In this document: in pieces, positions 29,401 through 36,987 of the stretch
Layout of the letters: every line of letters starts with the position of its first letter
Numbering within the stretch: the first letter of the stretch is position 1
NCBI GenBank assembly: GCA_964419145.1
Contig: CAYQOM010000008.1
Span: 116,544-180,543, forward strand
DNA from: UBA2336 sp964419145
GTDB taxonomy: Bacteria > Bacteroidota > Bacteroidia > Cytophagales > Cyclobacteriaceae
Direction: 5' to 3'
Length of the DNA stretch: 64,000 nt
Notes under the pieces: generated by a model
What the model was told of the DNA's origin: nothing
What the model saw: only the letters and a program-made list of their open reading frames with translations
Database searches by the model: none
Made by a program: the position numbers and the translations under genes

Positions 29401-29590
29401 TCCACAGGCTGTACGAGAAGTTTGTGCCGACTGGGAAATAGTCCCAATTCATGCCGTTAACCATAAAGTCCTGCCCATTAACCTGAAGTTTCATCCCGGT
29501 ATCGTTCTGAATAACCAACACACGGGCTGGCTGTGCATGAACAAGGGCTGAAAGTGTTAAGAGGCCTAAAATGACGTAGATGTTCTTCAT
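26459..29590 (-). CDS. GH-A clan glycoside hydrolase fused to an outer-membrane beta-barrel-like domain
   Basis: 1,043 residues with a signal peptide (1-19, ending VHAQ). Residues about 25-420 are a retaining GH clan A barrel related to the GH2 catalytic domain: FMVNGMNWDYFP, acid/base Glu168 in YLLGNENNYG and nucleophile Glu269 in ILFTEFGADAF. From about 430 to the end the sequence turns into repeated amphipathic beta strands with aromatic girdles (for example LKYQRQVGKLNLTGIFHED and WEVNARIVSKINPQLGIIAN), which looks like an outer-membrane barrel. First gene of the glucan operon, facing the divergent regulator. Its substrate is inferred to be a beta-glucan. A GH2-, GH5- or GH158-type assignment remains open. 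Confidence 0.72.
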   Translation of the reverse strand: MKNIYVILGLLTLSALVHAQPARVLVIQNDTGMKLQVNGQDFMVNGMNWDYFPVGTNFSYSLWKQPDDIIMAALDAEMALLKNMGVNAVRQYTGVPAKWIRYIYEKYGIYTMLNHSFGRYGLTLNGAWVANTEYADPRVRQLLLAEVTEMVKEYQNTPGLLLYLLGNENNYGLFWEGAETEDIPIEDRKSTMRATAMYKLFNEATVAMKAIDTSHPVAICNGDLLFLEIIKEECKDIDIFGTNMYRGISFGDAFQRVRDELNKPILFTEFGADAFNVIQQAEDQESQAYYMLGNWKEIYENAAGLGKAGNSLGGFTFQFSDGWWKFGQTTNLDVHDDNASWSNGGYQNDFTRGENNMNEEWFGICAKGQTTPRGLYALYPRAAYYALKEAHTLNPYATGMTVDGVGQHFNAIQLIDAVIKARGDKAALQGEQSQKLRVSELRAEFTTFTTGGTLITTPDNPSPNATTYPNQQGFDNMESYFVGVEANPASNVRANVSFNILGNVAENPINEIFYENRGRPETVQTPTGTTELTSLNRVQVYRAEYTWNHKHFELKGFYRTGHYHWGYEGDFFGLYPEANYGPNIDIYNGLAPQGLEITGKKSLKGFKLAYGRELWWGANPAVLLKYQRQVGKLNLTGIFHEDLDDPGVAVSSIAVPQPRTRRLTIHAETKLFDKLKIEAGGIWGGQPLVGRDFQVVRGEEGNYEVYVDKIQASDTWGGKIKLSYSSGRINWYAQASAMGLVANGGGDYTRTFTGWTLKDSGSGNKNNILTGFTYVLGKWQIAPNFLWQKPLIDPIPGDAAGPARPRNILDDPLVVRSNRETVAGELLLTFDPTPGTWMYEWDNDRAEDAKLAASLGVVYRHLPTTQDAAVIFPGTGRVPTAAAGAPPALDLWEVNARIVSKINPQLGIIANLYGGNGQANGPDPRTIERFGGDVRLIYKTLKLSSHLRFNDWGPFDYHRDFNLTFPIQVMADISTTVGKQDWFILPNTTLGMRFMWRSLNEFSPRYLPNVTEEFGTTPIISPVGFPDGNEWEFRTYLHINVGK

Positions 29591-29616
29591 ATAAGCTTGG
29601 TTTGACGTTTTGAATT

Positions 29617-29652
29617 CAGAAATCGATTGCTTTAAATCGGCTCCAGAAATCG
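29617..29652. promoter_or_regulatory. Direct repeat CAGAAATCG x2 in the divergent promoter region
   Basis: Two exact 9-bp copies of CAGAAATCG (29617-29625 and 29644-29652) lie 27 bases apart in the 186-base gap between the barrel-fused hydrolase gene and the regulator gene. Their spacing of about two and a half helical turns and their place upstream of the operon make them candidate activator sites. This is inference from layout only. Confidence 0.35.
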
Positions 29653-29721
29653 TTTGAAAGAACCCGATTAAATATGAAAAAGCATAAATTCAGACTACAT
29701 CAATACTCTCTGGGGACTACT

Positions 29722-29739
29722 ACAAAACTTCAATTTTGT
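29722..29739. promoter_or_regulatory. Inverted repeat ACAAAA-N6-TTTTGT (candidate operator)
   Basis: A perfect 6+6 inverted repeat with a 6-base spacer lies about 38 bases upstream of the regulator start codon and 130 bases upstream of the operon start. A homodimeric LuxR-type DNA-binding domain, as carried by the adjacent regulator, would suit such a symmetric site. It could instead be chance, as the region is AT-rich. Confidence 0.35.
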
Positions 29740-29762
29740 CCTCCAAAGGGCGATTATTTGAA

Positions 29763-29770
29763 TATATTTG
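29763..29770 (+). promoter_or_regulatory. Bacteroidota -7 box TATATTTG upstream of the regulator
   Basis: TATATTTG matches the Bacteroidota -7 consensus TAnnTTTG exactly. A TTTG at 29735-29738 could be the -33 element, but the spacing (24) is longer than the usual 19-21. If used, transcription would begin almost at the ATG at 29777, giving a nearly leaderless mRNA. Confidence 0.35.
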
Positions 29771-29776
29771 TTGCAC

Positions 29777-32647
29777 ATGGGTTATACAGAGGCTAAAAAT
29801 TCGGGTTTGGGCGCGCAGGGGGGAGTAGTTTTGATTTCCTCACTAATTTTGATTTGCACTTTTGCCTTTGGGCAATTGGGTTTGCAAAACGGAAAATACC
29901 CCATCAAGAACTTTGCGCCTGCTGATTATGGAGCGGGCATTCAAAACATTGATTTTGCCCAAAATAGAGACTTGACATTATTTGTAGCGAACAATTTGGG
30001 GGTATTGGCTTTCAATGGAAATCAATGGCAGACTCATGCGCTCAATACCGGTAAAAAGCAGCGTTCTCTTGCTTTCGATGAGTCGAAAAGTCGCTTATAC
30101 ATTGGTTCACAGGGTGATTTTGGCTTTTTTGAACACATCTGGCGGTATGTTTCATTGCTTGAAAAAATTCCCCCAGACTTAAGGGATTTTGATGAAGTGT
30201 GGGATGTGTTCATATTCGATTCGCAGGTATTTTTCTGCACGTTCCAGGGAATTTATCGGTATGATGGTGAGAATGTTTCCGTTATCAGAAGGCCTGGTGG
30301 TTTTAATCGCTCTTTTCTGGCGGGTAATAAGCTATTCACGCAATCACCAACAGGTGAGTTGTTTGAGATTCATGGCGATGCGCTTGTTCCCATTAAACGG
30401 AATGGCCGCATAAACCTGATTGTTGCAGGTGTTGTGCGCAGTGAAATGGGCTATGTGTTTATTTATAACTCAGGAAAAGTAGAGTTTCAGAGTTCAGTTG
30501 GAGTGGCAGATACTTACCCCAATCTCGCGGAAGCCCTCAGTGGAAATTATGTGAATCATGTTACCCAAATTTCGGATGGCAGGTTAGTGGTTTCTACGCA
30601 GCGCGCAGGATTGTTTATCTACGATCCGCTAACCAATGTGCTTGAGAATATTACTGCCGATGATGGTTTGTTGTCGAATGCATGCCTGCGTGTTTTTCAA
30701 GATAAGAGTGGTAACCTGTGGGTGGGTATGCAAAACGGAATCGCGTTGATTGATATCAATTCTCCGCTTAGGCTTATCAATCAGAATATAAATTTGCAGG
30801 GCAGTGGTTACGATGCGTTTGAAACAGATGAAGGAACCTACTACACAACTTCAAATGGAATTTATTTCCTCTCACGCAATGCATCTACCAGTTTATTTTT
30901 AACCGGAACCGAAGGACCGGCCTATGGCTTGCAACTGATTAATAAAAAACTGTATGCCGGGCATCACACGGGGTTGTTTATGCTGGAAAACGGAAAAGCT
31001 ACCCGAATTTCAAGGAGTGATGGACTTTGGCAAGTGAAACAGTTGCAATCCAATCCAACCTATGCGATTGGAGGCACGTATTCCGGTCTTCATCTTTTTC
31101 AGATTAATCATAATGGTGAATTGCGTGAAATTCAGAGAATAAAGGGATTCAATGAATCAAGCCGGTTTTTTGAAGAGGATCGAAAAGGAAGAATTTGGGT
31201 AGGTCAGTATTATAAAGGCCTATATCGATTAACGTTACAGGATTCCTTGCGTGAAGCGGTAGTAGATAAGATTTCTGAAGCTCACCAGCTTCCTATTCAG
31301 CAATATATTTTTTTAAGCCGAATTGACGATGAACTGTATGTGAGCACGTCAAAAGGCATCTTCAAGTTAGATCAGGCAACAGATTCCTTGCTAGAAGAAA
31401 ATCAATTTTCAAAAATTGTTGGGAAGACCTGGATCTATCAACTTGTGCAGGATAAGCAAAAGAATGTATATATCTATTCTGAAAACATGGTTGGGATGTT
31501 TAGGCAGGTAAGCCCAGGTAACTATGTTTATATACCTTCATCCTTGTTTCAGTTGCGCCAGTCTTTTAATAACGACTTGTTGAATGTTTCATGTAATGTA
31601 GAACAAGGTATTTTGTTCAATGCCAACGAAGGGTTCATTCAATACAACCCTGATGTAGAGGAGCGGGTTTCCATTGCGCGTGAACCACTTGTAAGTCGGG
31701 TTTTTAGTGTTGCAGATGATAGCATTTTGTATGCACGGATGCCATTTGATGATCGACCTACTGAATTCGAACCTATTCGTATTACAGAAGGTACCCGTGT
31801 GCTACAGTTTGTGGTCGAGTCATTTAAATTTAAAGATGTTAACAACCAACAATTTCGTTATCACCTTAGTGGTTTTGATGAAGGGTTTGGTGCATGGACT
31901 AAAGCTGGTCTTAAGGAATATACAAACTTAAAGATTGGAACGTATTCGTTTCAGGTGCAGACATTCGATTCGCGTGGCGAAATTGTGACCAGTAAACCGT
32001 TGCAAATAATAGTTACGCCACCCTTTTACAAGAGCCTCTTGGCCCGGATAGCGTATTTCATCTTAGGGTTATCGTTGCTCTATCTTCTTTATCGCCTGCA
32101 ACGCCAATACTACAGAGGAAAGCAATTAAAACTGGAGCAGACAAAGCAAAAGGAATTGGCACAAAAGCAACGAGAACTTCAGGAGCTTAAGGAAGAGCAA
32201 ATAAAGAGTGAATTACGTCACGTAAATAATCTGCTGGCAGCTTCAACCATGAATCTTGTGGTTAAAAATGAGTTCATGGAAAATATCAAGGAGGCCATTC
32301 GTCAGGCAAAGATGACGGATAAAGTAGAGGATAAGCAACGTGCGTTAGAACGAATCATCAAAGAAATTGATACCACCCTTAAAGTGCAGGAGGATTGGAA
32401 GCAATTCGAACATCATTTTGATCGTGTTCACGGTGATTTTTTATCACGGCTCACTTCGCAATTCTTAGACCTTACACCGGGTGAACAAAAACTTTGTGCC
32501 TTTCTTCGCCTTAAAATGGATACGAAAGAAATTGCCAATCTCATGGGGATTTCCCTACGGGGTGTTGAAGTGGCGCGTTACCGTTTAAGAAAAAAACTTG
32601 GGCTTGATTCCCATCAGAATTTATCGAAGTTTATTCTGGAGTATTGA
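29777..32647 (+). CDS. Membrane-spanning one-component regulator (Reg_prop/Y_Y_Y/LuxR-type HTH)
   Basis: 956 residues from the ATG at 29777. An N-terminal hydrophobic segment (about 18-35) is followed by a periplasmic two-component-regulator-type propeller (repeats such as GNLWVGMQNGIALID and GRIWVGQYYKGLYRL), a Y_Y_Y domain (about 670-745), one transmembrane helix (about 755-775), a coiled coil (about 778-835) and a C-terminal LuxR-like helix-turn-helix (LTPGEQKLCAFLRLKMDTKE, IANLMGISLRGVEVARYRLR). It lacks the histidine kinase and receiver domains of the related hybrid two-component systems, so sensing and DNA binding are on one chain. Divergent position marks it as the likely regulator of the glucan operon. 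Confidence 0.9.
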   Translation: MGYTEAKNSGLGAQGGVVLISSLILICTFAFGQLGLQNGKYPIKNFAPADYGAGIQNIDFAQNRDLTLFVANNLGVLAFNGNQWQTHALNTGKKQRSLAFDESKSRLYIGSQGDFGFFEHIWRYVSLLEKIPPDLRDFDEVWDVFIFDSQVFFCTFQGIYRYDGENVSVIRRPGGFNRSFLAGNKLFTQSPTGELFEIHGDALVPIKRNGRINLIVAGVVRSEMGYVFIYNSGKVEFQSSVGVADTYPNLAEALSGNYVNHVTQISDGRLVVSTQRAGLFIYDPLTNVLENITADDGLLSNACLRVFQDKSGNLWVGMQNGIALIDINSPLRLINQNINLQGSGYDAFETDEGTYYTTSNGIYFLSRNASTSLFLTGTEGPAYGLQLINKKLYAGHHTGLFMLENGKATRISRSDGLWQVKQLQSNPTYAIGGTYSGLHLFQINHNGELREIQRIKGFNESSRFFEEDRKGRIWVGQYYKGLYRLTLQDSLREAVVDKISEAHQLPIQQYIFLSRIDDELYVSTSKGIFKLDQATDSLLEENQFSKIVGKTWIYQLVQDKQKNVYIYSENMVGMFRQVSPGNYVYIPSSLFQLRQSFNNDLLNVSCNVEQGILFNANEGFIQYNPDVEERVSIAREPLVSRVFSVADDSILYARMPFDDRPTEFEPIRITEGTRVLQFVVESFKFKDVNNQQFRYHLSGFDEGFGAWTKAGLKEYTNLKIGTYSFQVQTFDSRGEIVTSKPLQIIVTPPFYKSLLARIAYFILGLSLLYLLYRLQRQYYRGKQLKLEQTKQKELAQKQRELQELKEEQIKSELRHVNNLLAASTMNLVVKNEFMENIKEAIRQAKMTDKVEDKQRALERIIKEIDTTLKVQEDWKQFEHHFDRVHGDFLSRLTSQFLDLTPGEQKLCAFLRLKMDTKEIANLMGISLRGVEVARYRLRKKLGLDSHQNLSKFILEY

Positions 32648-32657
32648 AAAAGGAAGA

Positions 32658-32686
32658 TATGCGATCACACATTAATTGATCGCATA
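32658..32686. terminator. Bidirectional terminator between regulator and permease genes
   Basis: TATGCGATC (32658-32666) and GATCGCATA (32678-32686) form a perfect 9-bp stem. The + strand continues CCCTTTTATT; the minus strand continues TCTTCCTTTTT. The stop codon of the convergent permease gene (32672-32674) lies in the loop, so the stem also encodes the last residues of the permease. Confidence 0.75.
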
Positions 32687-33553
32687 CCCTTTTATTCTGC
32701 TTCTCTTAATCCATATGCCATGCGAAGGTGAAAATAACAGGGCGACAAAAAACAGAACTCCTGCAGCTGAGGCAATCGCCCCGGCAATGGAGCCATCAAG
32801 CCATACAGCAAGATAATAACCGGTAACGGAAGCAATAGCCCCGATCACGCACGAAAGCAAAAGCATGATTTTAAAATTATCGGTCAACAGGTAGGCCGTA
32901 GCGGCAGGAGCAATCAACAGCGCCACAACCAGTATAGCACCTACTGATTCAAACGAAGCAACGGTGGTCATGGACACCGCGCCCATCAAAACATAATGCC
33001 ATAACGCTGTGGAGATTCCGATGGCTTGTGCATAGGCAGGATCGAACGTTGTTAAAAATAGCTTCCGGTAAAACATAATAACAAACAGTAGGTTTACAAT
33101 CAGGATAATACCGGAAACATATAAGGCCTTCGGACCAATGTTGGCACCACCCGATGTAATGATGACATCCAACGGCACGTATGCAATTTCGCCATAGAGC
33201 ACACAATCCTGATCGAGATCAACTTTTCCGGCAAACAAGGAGATCATAACCACGCCAATCGCGAACAGCCAGGTAAAGGTTACACCAATGGAAGCATCGG
33301 TTTGCAGGCGTGCTTTTTTATGAAAGAACTCAATGAGGAATGTGGTGAAGATGCCAATTATACCCGCACCAAGTAACATGGTAACAGAATCTCTTGAGCC
33401 TGATAATAAAAATGCAATAACAATACCCGGCAGTACGGCATGCGAAATCGCATCGCCTACCATGGCCATTTTGCGCAAAATCAGGAAACTCCCGAGCAAT
33501 GCGCAGCTCGCGGAGACAAGTGTGGCGGTTAGTATGATGTAGAGATCGTTCAT
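32672..33553 (-). CDS. Metal ABC transporter permease (ZnuB/MntB/TroD family)
   Basis: About 293 residues from the ATG at 33553 (MNDLYIILTATLVSASCALLG); the longer frame uses a TTG and runs into the inserted cassette. About eight transmembrane helices carry the family segment LRKMAMVGDAISHAVLPGIVIAFLL and the DPAYAQAIGI loop that contacts the ATPase. It lacks the C-terminal regulator domain found on its partner permease. Last gene of the metal uptake operon, separated from the other permease gene by a 417-base cassette. Confidence 0.92.
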   Translation of the reverse strand: MNDLYIILTATLVSASCALLGSFLILRKMAMVGDAISHAVLPGIVIAFLLSGSRDSVTMLLGAGIIGIFTTFLIEFFHKKARLQTDASIGVTFTWLFAIGVVMISLFAGKVDLDQDCVLYGEIAYVPLDVIITSGGANIGPKALYVSGIILIVNLLFVIMFYRKLFLTTFDPAYAQAIGISTALWHYVLMGAVSMTTVASFESVGAILVVALLIAPAATAYLLTDNFKIMLLLSCVIGAIASVTGYYLAVWLDGSIAGAIASAAGVLFFVALLFSPSHGIWIKRSRIKGYAIN

Positions 33554-33574
33554 ACTCAATTGGCAATTTTTAAT

Positions 33575-33991
33575 TAACAATTAACAATAGTCATTTACGA
33601 ATTTCGAGATGTGTGTATTATTGTATAAAGGATTTTTAAAAGTTCTTCGCAATCACTTATTAATGATTCAGCTAATTTGATTTCAATTATTCCTGAATCC
33701 TTTAATAAACGAAGCCAATATTTTGATTCTCGTGCTTCTTTATAGGCAATATTCATTTTATTTATAAAGTCCTTCCGGGATGATCCTCCAGCTGCTTCCT
33801 CAACATTAGCTCCGATTGATGTTCCGCTACGTAAAACCTGACTTGAGATTTCAAATTGTCTGAGTTCTTTGGATAAATGCATGTGCAATTTGACGATCCG
33901 TAATCCAAATTGATAAGATTTAGTCAGTATTACATTTTCCTTATCCATGAATTTAAATTGTTAATTACTAATTGTATATTGTTAATTGTTA
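33575..33991. mobile_element. Four-helix-bundle cassette bounded by 15-bp inverted repeats
   Basis: A perfect 15-bp inverted repeat, TAACAATTAACAATA at 33575-33589 and its complement at 33977-33991, encloses one small gene. The right repeat supplies the stop codon of the upstream permease gene. Removing exactly 33575-33991 would leave that reading frame ending in a TAA at the same point, one residue after Pro, and would put the second permease start about 20 bases downstream. This is what a clean insertion between two operon genes would look like. In the transcript the ends can pair. Confidence 0.6.
33595..33948 (-). CDS. Four-helix-bundle protein (23S rRNA IVS / S23 family, TIGR02436-type)
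   Basis: 117 residues, the usual length of this family. The hallmark segments are QVLRSGTSIGANVEEAAGGSS, RKDFINKMNIAYKEARESKYW and LRLLKDSGII. The family was first found as an open reading frame in intervening sequences of 23S rRNA in Leptospira and others; it is related in fold to the Avd accessory protein of diversity-generating retroelements. Its function is unknown. Here it interrupts a metal transport operon on the same strand and has no obvious link to metal uptake. No reverse transcriptase or template repeat is seen nearby. Confidence 0.9.
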   Translation of the reverse strand: MDKENVILTKSYQFGLRIVKLHMHLSKELRQFEISSQVLRSGTSIGANVEEAAGGSSRKDFINKMNIAYKEARESKYWLRLLKDSGIIEIKLAESLISDCEELLKILYTIIHTSRNS

Positions 33992-35274
33992 TATGGTATA
34001 GTTGATTGGTGCGGATCCACTTTCGGATAGCCCAATATTTTTTCAAGTCGTTCTTCCAGTTCGGGTGTCAGTAAGTGTTCAATCGTATCGGCATCTTCGT
34101 GAACATGATCAGGGGCAATGTGCATGTACGTAGTCAGGTATAATTCCCATAACCGATGGATTTTAACCACGCGTTGTGCACGGTTCTTTCCTTCTTCTGT
34201 GAGTCCCCAAAGATTTCGTGTGCGTTCAGTGTACCCTTGTCGTGTAAGGCGTTTCAGTATGCTGATCAATACTTGCTTGTCGTAAAACCGTTTGCGAATA
34301 ATTTCATCGACCAACCGGGGAATGAAAAAGTTTTTATTCTCTTCTCCTAATTGATACAGTATTTTTAATACGTTCTCATCGTTGATTGTTTTTCTGATTT
34401 TAGCTTGACGGATGTACCTGCCGATTACCCCGCGGGTGGGAGCAAAGAAGAATGAGATGAATGCAATGGTTGAGATAACGATAACAATCCACGGGCCGGT
34501 AGGCATGGAAGGGGCAGTGTATGAGATAAATGCTCCGCTTAATCCGCTGATGGCGCCAAATAAACTCGCCAAAAAGAACATGACAGTAATTTTGTCTGTC
34601 CAGAATCGTGCGGCTGCTGCGGGTGTAATCAGTATGGCGGCCATCAATACCACACCAACAGCCTGAATACCGATAACAACAGCCAGTACAATTAGAGAAG
34701 TAAGAACCAATTCAATCCCCTTCACCGGAAGACCGATAGAACGTGCATAGTCTTTATCAAATGCCAATAATGAAAATTCCTTGAAGAGGGCAAGCACCAT
34801 CACCAATAGGATAACAGCCACAATGCTGAAGGTAATCAGGTCGCTGCCCACCAAGGATGCAGCTTTACCAAACAAAAAATGATCGAGGCCCGATTGTGAA
34901 GCGTTACCACTTTTTTGAATAACGGTAAGCATAAGAATGCCGATGCCAAAAAATACTGACAGGATTAAACCAATGGCGGTGTCTTCTTTTATTCTGGTTT
35001 TGGTGGTGATGTATTCAACCAACACCAGCGAGATCCAACCGGTGACAAATGCCCCCACAATTAAAGCAATTGGATTCTTGGTTCCGGCCAGCAGAAACCC
35101 AAGACAAATGCCCGGTAAAACCGCGTGCGCAATGGCATCGCCTACCAACGATTTTTTATTCAGAAACGTAAACGAGCCCACAATGGCCGAACTTGCCGTA
35201 AGCAACACCGAACCAAACGCTACGTAGCGGATGTTGGGATCACTGAACGACAAAAATTCCCACAGTGCATTCAT
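33982..35274 (-). CDS. Metal ABC transporter permease fused to a DtxR/MntR-like regulator domain
   Basis: 430 residues. Residues 1 to about 285 are an eight-helix TroC/MntB-type permease (LNKKSLVGDAIAHAVLPGICLG). Residues about 292-430 are a winged helix (IRKRFYDKQVLISILKRLTRQG) and the DtxR dimerisation region (HEDADTIEHLLTPELEERLE, DPHQSTIP). In the DxxEH metal motif the DtxR cysteine is replaced by Asp, closer to manganese-type MntR. The start overlaps the ATPase stop by 4 bases. The stop lies inside the right inverted repeat of the inserted cassette. The layout recalls chlamydial YtgCR. Confidence 0.92.
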   Translation of the reverse strand: MNALWEFLSFSDPNIRYVAFGSVLLTASSAIVGSFTFLNKKSLVGDAIAHAVLPGICLGFLLAGTKNPIALIVGAFVTGWISLVLVEYITTKTRIKEDTAIGLILSVFFGIGILMLTVIQKSGNASQSGLDHFLFGKAASLVGSDLITFSIVAVILLVMVLALFKEFSLLAFDKDYARSIGLPVKGIELVLTSLIVLAVVIGIQAVGVVLMAAILITPAAAARFWTDKITVMFFLASLFGAISGLSGAFISYTAPSMPTGPWIVIVISTIAFISFFFAPTRGVIGRYIRQAKIRKTINDENVLKILYQLGEENKNFFIPRLVDEIIRKRFYDKQVLISILKRLTRQGYTERTRNLWGLTEEGKNRAQRVVKIHRLWELYLTTYMHIAPDHVHEDADTIEHLLTPELEERLEKILGYPKVDPHQSTIPYNN

Positions 35275-36059
35275 GGTTTGAAAACATTTTCTTCGCGACT
35301 TGGATAATCTTCCCTGCGCATCAGGTCGGCTACATCGGTAAGTAAGGTAAGCTTACCGCCATAGGTTGATTCCAGGTTTTCAGATGTAAAGGTTGTTTCG
35401 GTCGGGCCTGAGGCGACAAGCCGGGTGTTCAGCAAAACGATCCAATCGAAATATTGGCTAACCGATTGCAGATCATGATGCACCACAATTACAGTTTTGT
35501 TTTGGTTTGTCATCTCCCGTAACAAGGTTACGATTGCCTTTTCAGTTGCCGCATCAACACCGGCAAAGGGTTCGTCCATGAAATACAGATCGGCTTGCTG
35601 GGCCAGGGCACGTGCCAGAAACGTACGCTGTTGTTGTCCGCCTGAGAGCTGTGATATCTGTCGGTTTATAAAACCTTCCATACCAACCTTTTTCAAACAA
35701 TCCATCGCCACATCCTTATCTGCTTTACGCGGACGTTTGAACAAACCAAGCTTTGCATAGCGTCCCATCAGCACCACATCCATCACCGAGGCAGGGAAAT
35801 CCCAATCGACTGACTCGCGTTGCGGTACATAGCTTACCCGTTCGCGTATTTCATTCAGTGGTTTATCAAAGAGTTTCACAAAACCACTGCTGAGCGGGAG
35901 TATACCCATTGCTGCTTTGATGAGCGTTGATTTACCCGCTCCATTCGGACCGATGATGCCCACCAGTTTTCCTTGTGGAATCAACAAATCGATATTCCAG
36001 AGAACGGGCTTGCGATCGAAGGCAACGGTGAGGTCGTGTATTTCAAGTGCTGTATTCAT
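35271..36059 (-). CDS. Metal ABC transporter ATP-binding protein
   Basis: 262 residues with all ABC motifs: Walker A GPNGAGKST (near residue 37), Q-loop VPQRESVDWDFP (the SVDWDFP stretch is typical of Mn/Zn/Fe importers), signature LSGGQQQRTFLARAL, Walker B DLYFMDEPFAGVD and the switch His in VVHHDL. It powers metal import with the two permeases encoded directly downstream. It begins 16 bases after the binding-protein gene and overlaps the first permease gene by 4 bases. Confidence 0.95.
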   Translation of the reverse strand: MNTALEIHDLTVAFDRKPVLWNIDLLIPQGKLVGIIGPNGAGKSTLIKAAMGILPLSSGFVKLFDKPLNEIRERVSYVPQRESVDWDFPASVMDVVLMGRYAKLGLFKRPRKADKDVAMDCLKKVGMEGFINRQISQLSGGQQQRTFLARALAQQADLYFMDEPFAGVDAATEKAIVTLLREMTNQNKTVIVVHHDLQSVSQYFDWIVLLNTRLVASGPTETTFTSENLESTYGGKLTLLTDVADLMRREDYPSREENVFKP

Positions 36060-36075
36060 AATTGACGCGTCATCA

Positions 36076-36987
36076 TTATTTCAATGCTTCTACAATGGTC
36101 TTTACATTGGCATTCACCATACCAATGTAGGTGCCTTCTGGTGTGCCGGCTTCACCCATGGCATCGGAGTAGAGGTTTCCACCAATTTTTACTTGCCAGT
36201 TTTTCTTTCGGCAACCTTCTTCCACAGCCTCAATCGATTTTGGTGAGATGGACGACTCTACAAAAATGGCTTTGATCTTTCTTTCAATAATGAAATCCAC
36301 AAGTTCCGTGACATCGCGTAGGCCAAACTCGGCTACTGTTGAAATGCCCTGAAGGCCACGCACCTGAATGTTGTAGGCACGACCAAAATATCCGAATGCA
36401 TCGTGTGCTGTAATCAGTACGCGCTGTTCTTGAGGAATGGTGTGCAGTTGTTCACTTATCGACTCATGTAACGAATCCAATTGCTTTGTATACGCGTATG
36501 TCGCAGAATCATAATAAGATTTGTTAACGGAATCAATTTCAACCATGTAGGTGTGAATGGTTTTTACCGCTTCGCGCCAAAGCATCACATCAAACCAGAT
36601 GTGCGGGTCGGTAATGCCTTCAAATCCTTCCACTTCCAGTAAAATGCTGTCTGGGAGGGAAGCGGCAACAGCCAGTACCGGTTTCGTTCGTGATAATTTT
36701 TCCAGCACTTCGCCCATCTTACCCTCCAGGTGAAGTCCGTTGTAAAAGACAACATCCGCTTCCGTTAGTTTCTTCAAATCACCTTGCGTGGCTTTGTACA
36801 AATGCGGGTCAACTCCCGGGCCCATCAAGGCTTCTACCTGTGCGTGTTCACCGGTAATGTTTTTCACAGCATCCTGAATCATGCCAGTAGTGGTAACGAT
36901 TTTCAATACCTGTCGCTCCTGCGTTTCCGGTTTAGAAGAGCAGGCTGCTATGACGAATACAATTGTTATGAATAATACCCGAATCAT
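36076..36987 (-). CDS. Metal ABC transporter substrate-binding lipoprotein (TroA/ZnuA-like)
   Basis: 303 residues. A lipoprotein signal ends IAACSS (Cys16). The four metal ligands of cluster A-I proteins are recognisable: His in GVDPHLYK, His in TDPHIWFD, His in TAHDAFGYF and Asp in NLYSDAMG. A His in the third position resembles TroA rather than the Glu of PsaA/MntC, and the His-rich loop of zinc-specific ZnuA is absent. Metal choice (Mn, Zn or Fe) cannot be settled from this. The start overlaps the regulator stop by 4 bases (ATGA). Confidence 0.93.
   Translation of the reverse strand: MIRVLFITIVFVIAACSSKPETQERQVLKIVTTTGMIQDAVKNITGEHAQVEALMGPGVDPHLYKATQGDLKKLTEADVVFYNGLHLEGKMGEVLEKLSRTKPVLAVAASLPDSILLEVEGFEGITDPHIWFDVMLWREAVKTIHTYMVEIDSVNKSYYDSATYAYTKQLDSLHESISEQLHTIPQEQRVLITAHDAFGYFGRAYNIQVRGLQGISTVAEFGLRDVTELVDFIIERKIKAIFVESSISPKSIEAVEEGCRKKNWQVKIGGNLYSDAMGEAGTPEGTYIGMVNANVKTIVEALK

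Noticed and set aside
29768..29776. TTG start for the regulator at 29768
   Set aside because: The ATG at 29777 is in frame and gives a complete signal/membrane segment; the TTG overlaps the -7 box.
33554..33580. Upstream TTG start for the second permease
   Set aside because: It lies in the cassette inverted repeat; the ATG at 33553 gives the conserved N-terminus.
33595..33948. Diversity-generating retroelement (Avd-like four-helix protein)
   Set aside because: No reverse transcriptase, template repeat or variable repeat is nearby; the sequence fits the 23S IVS-type protein better.
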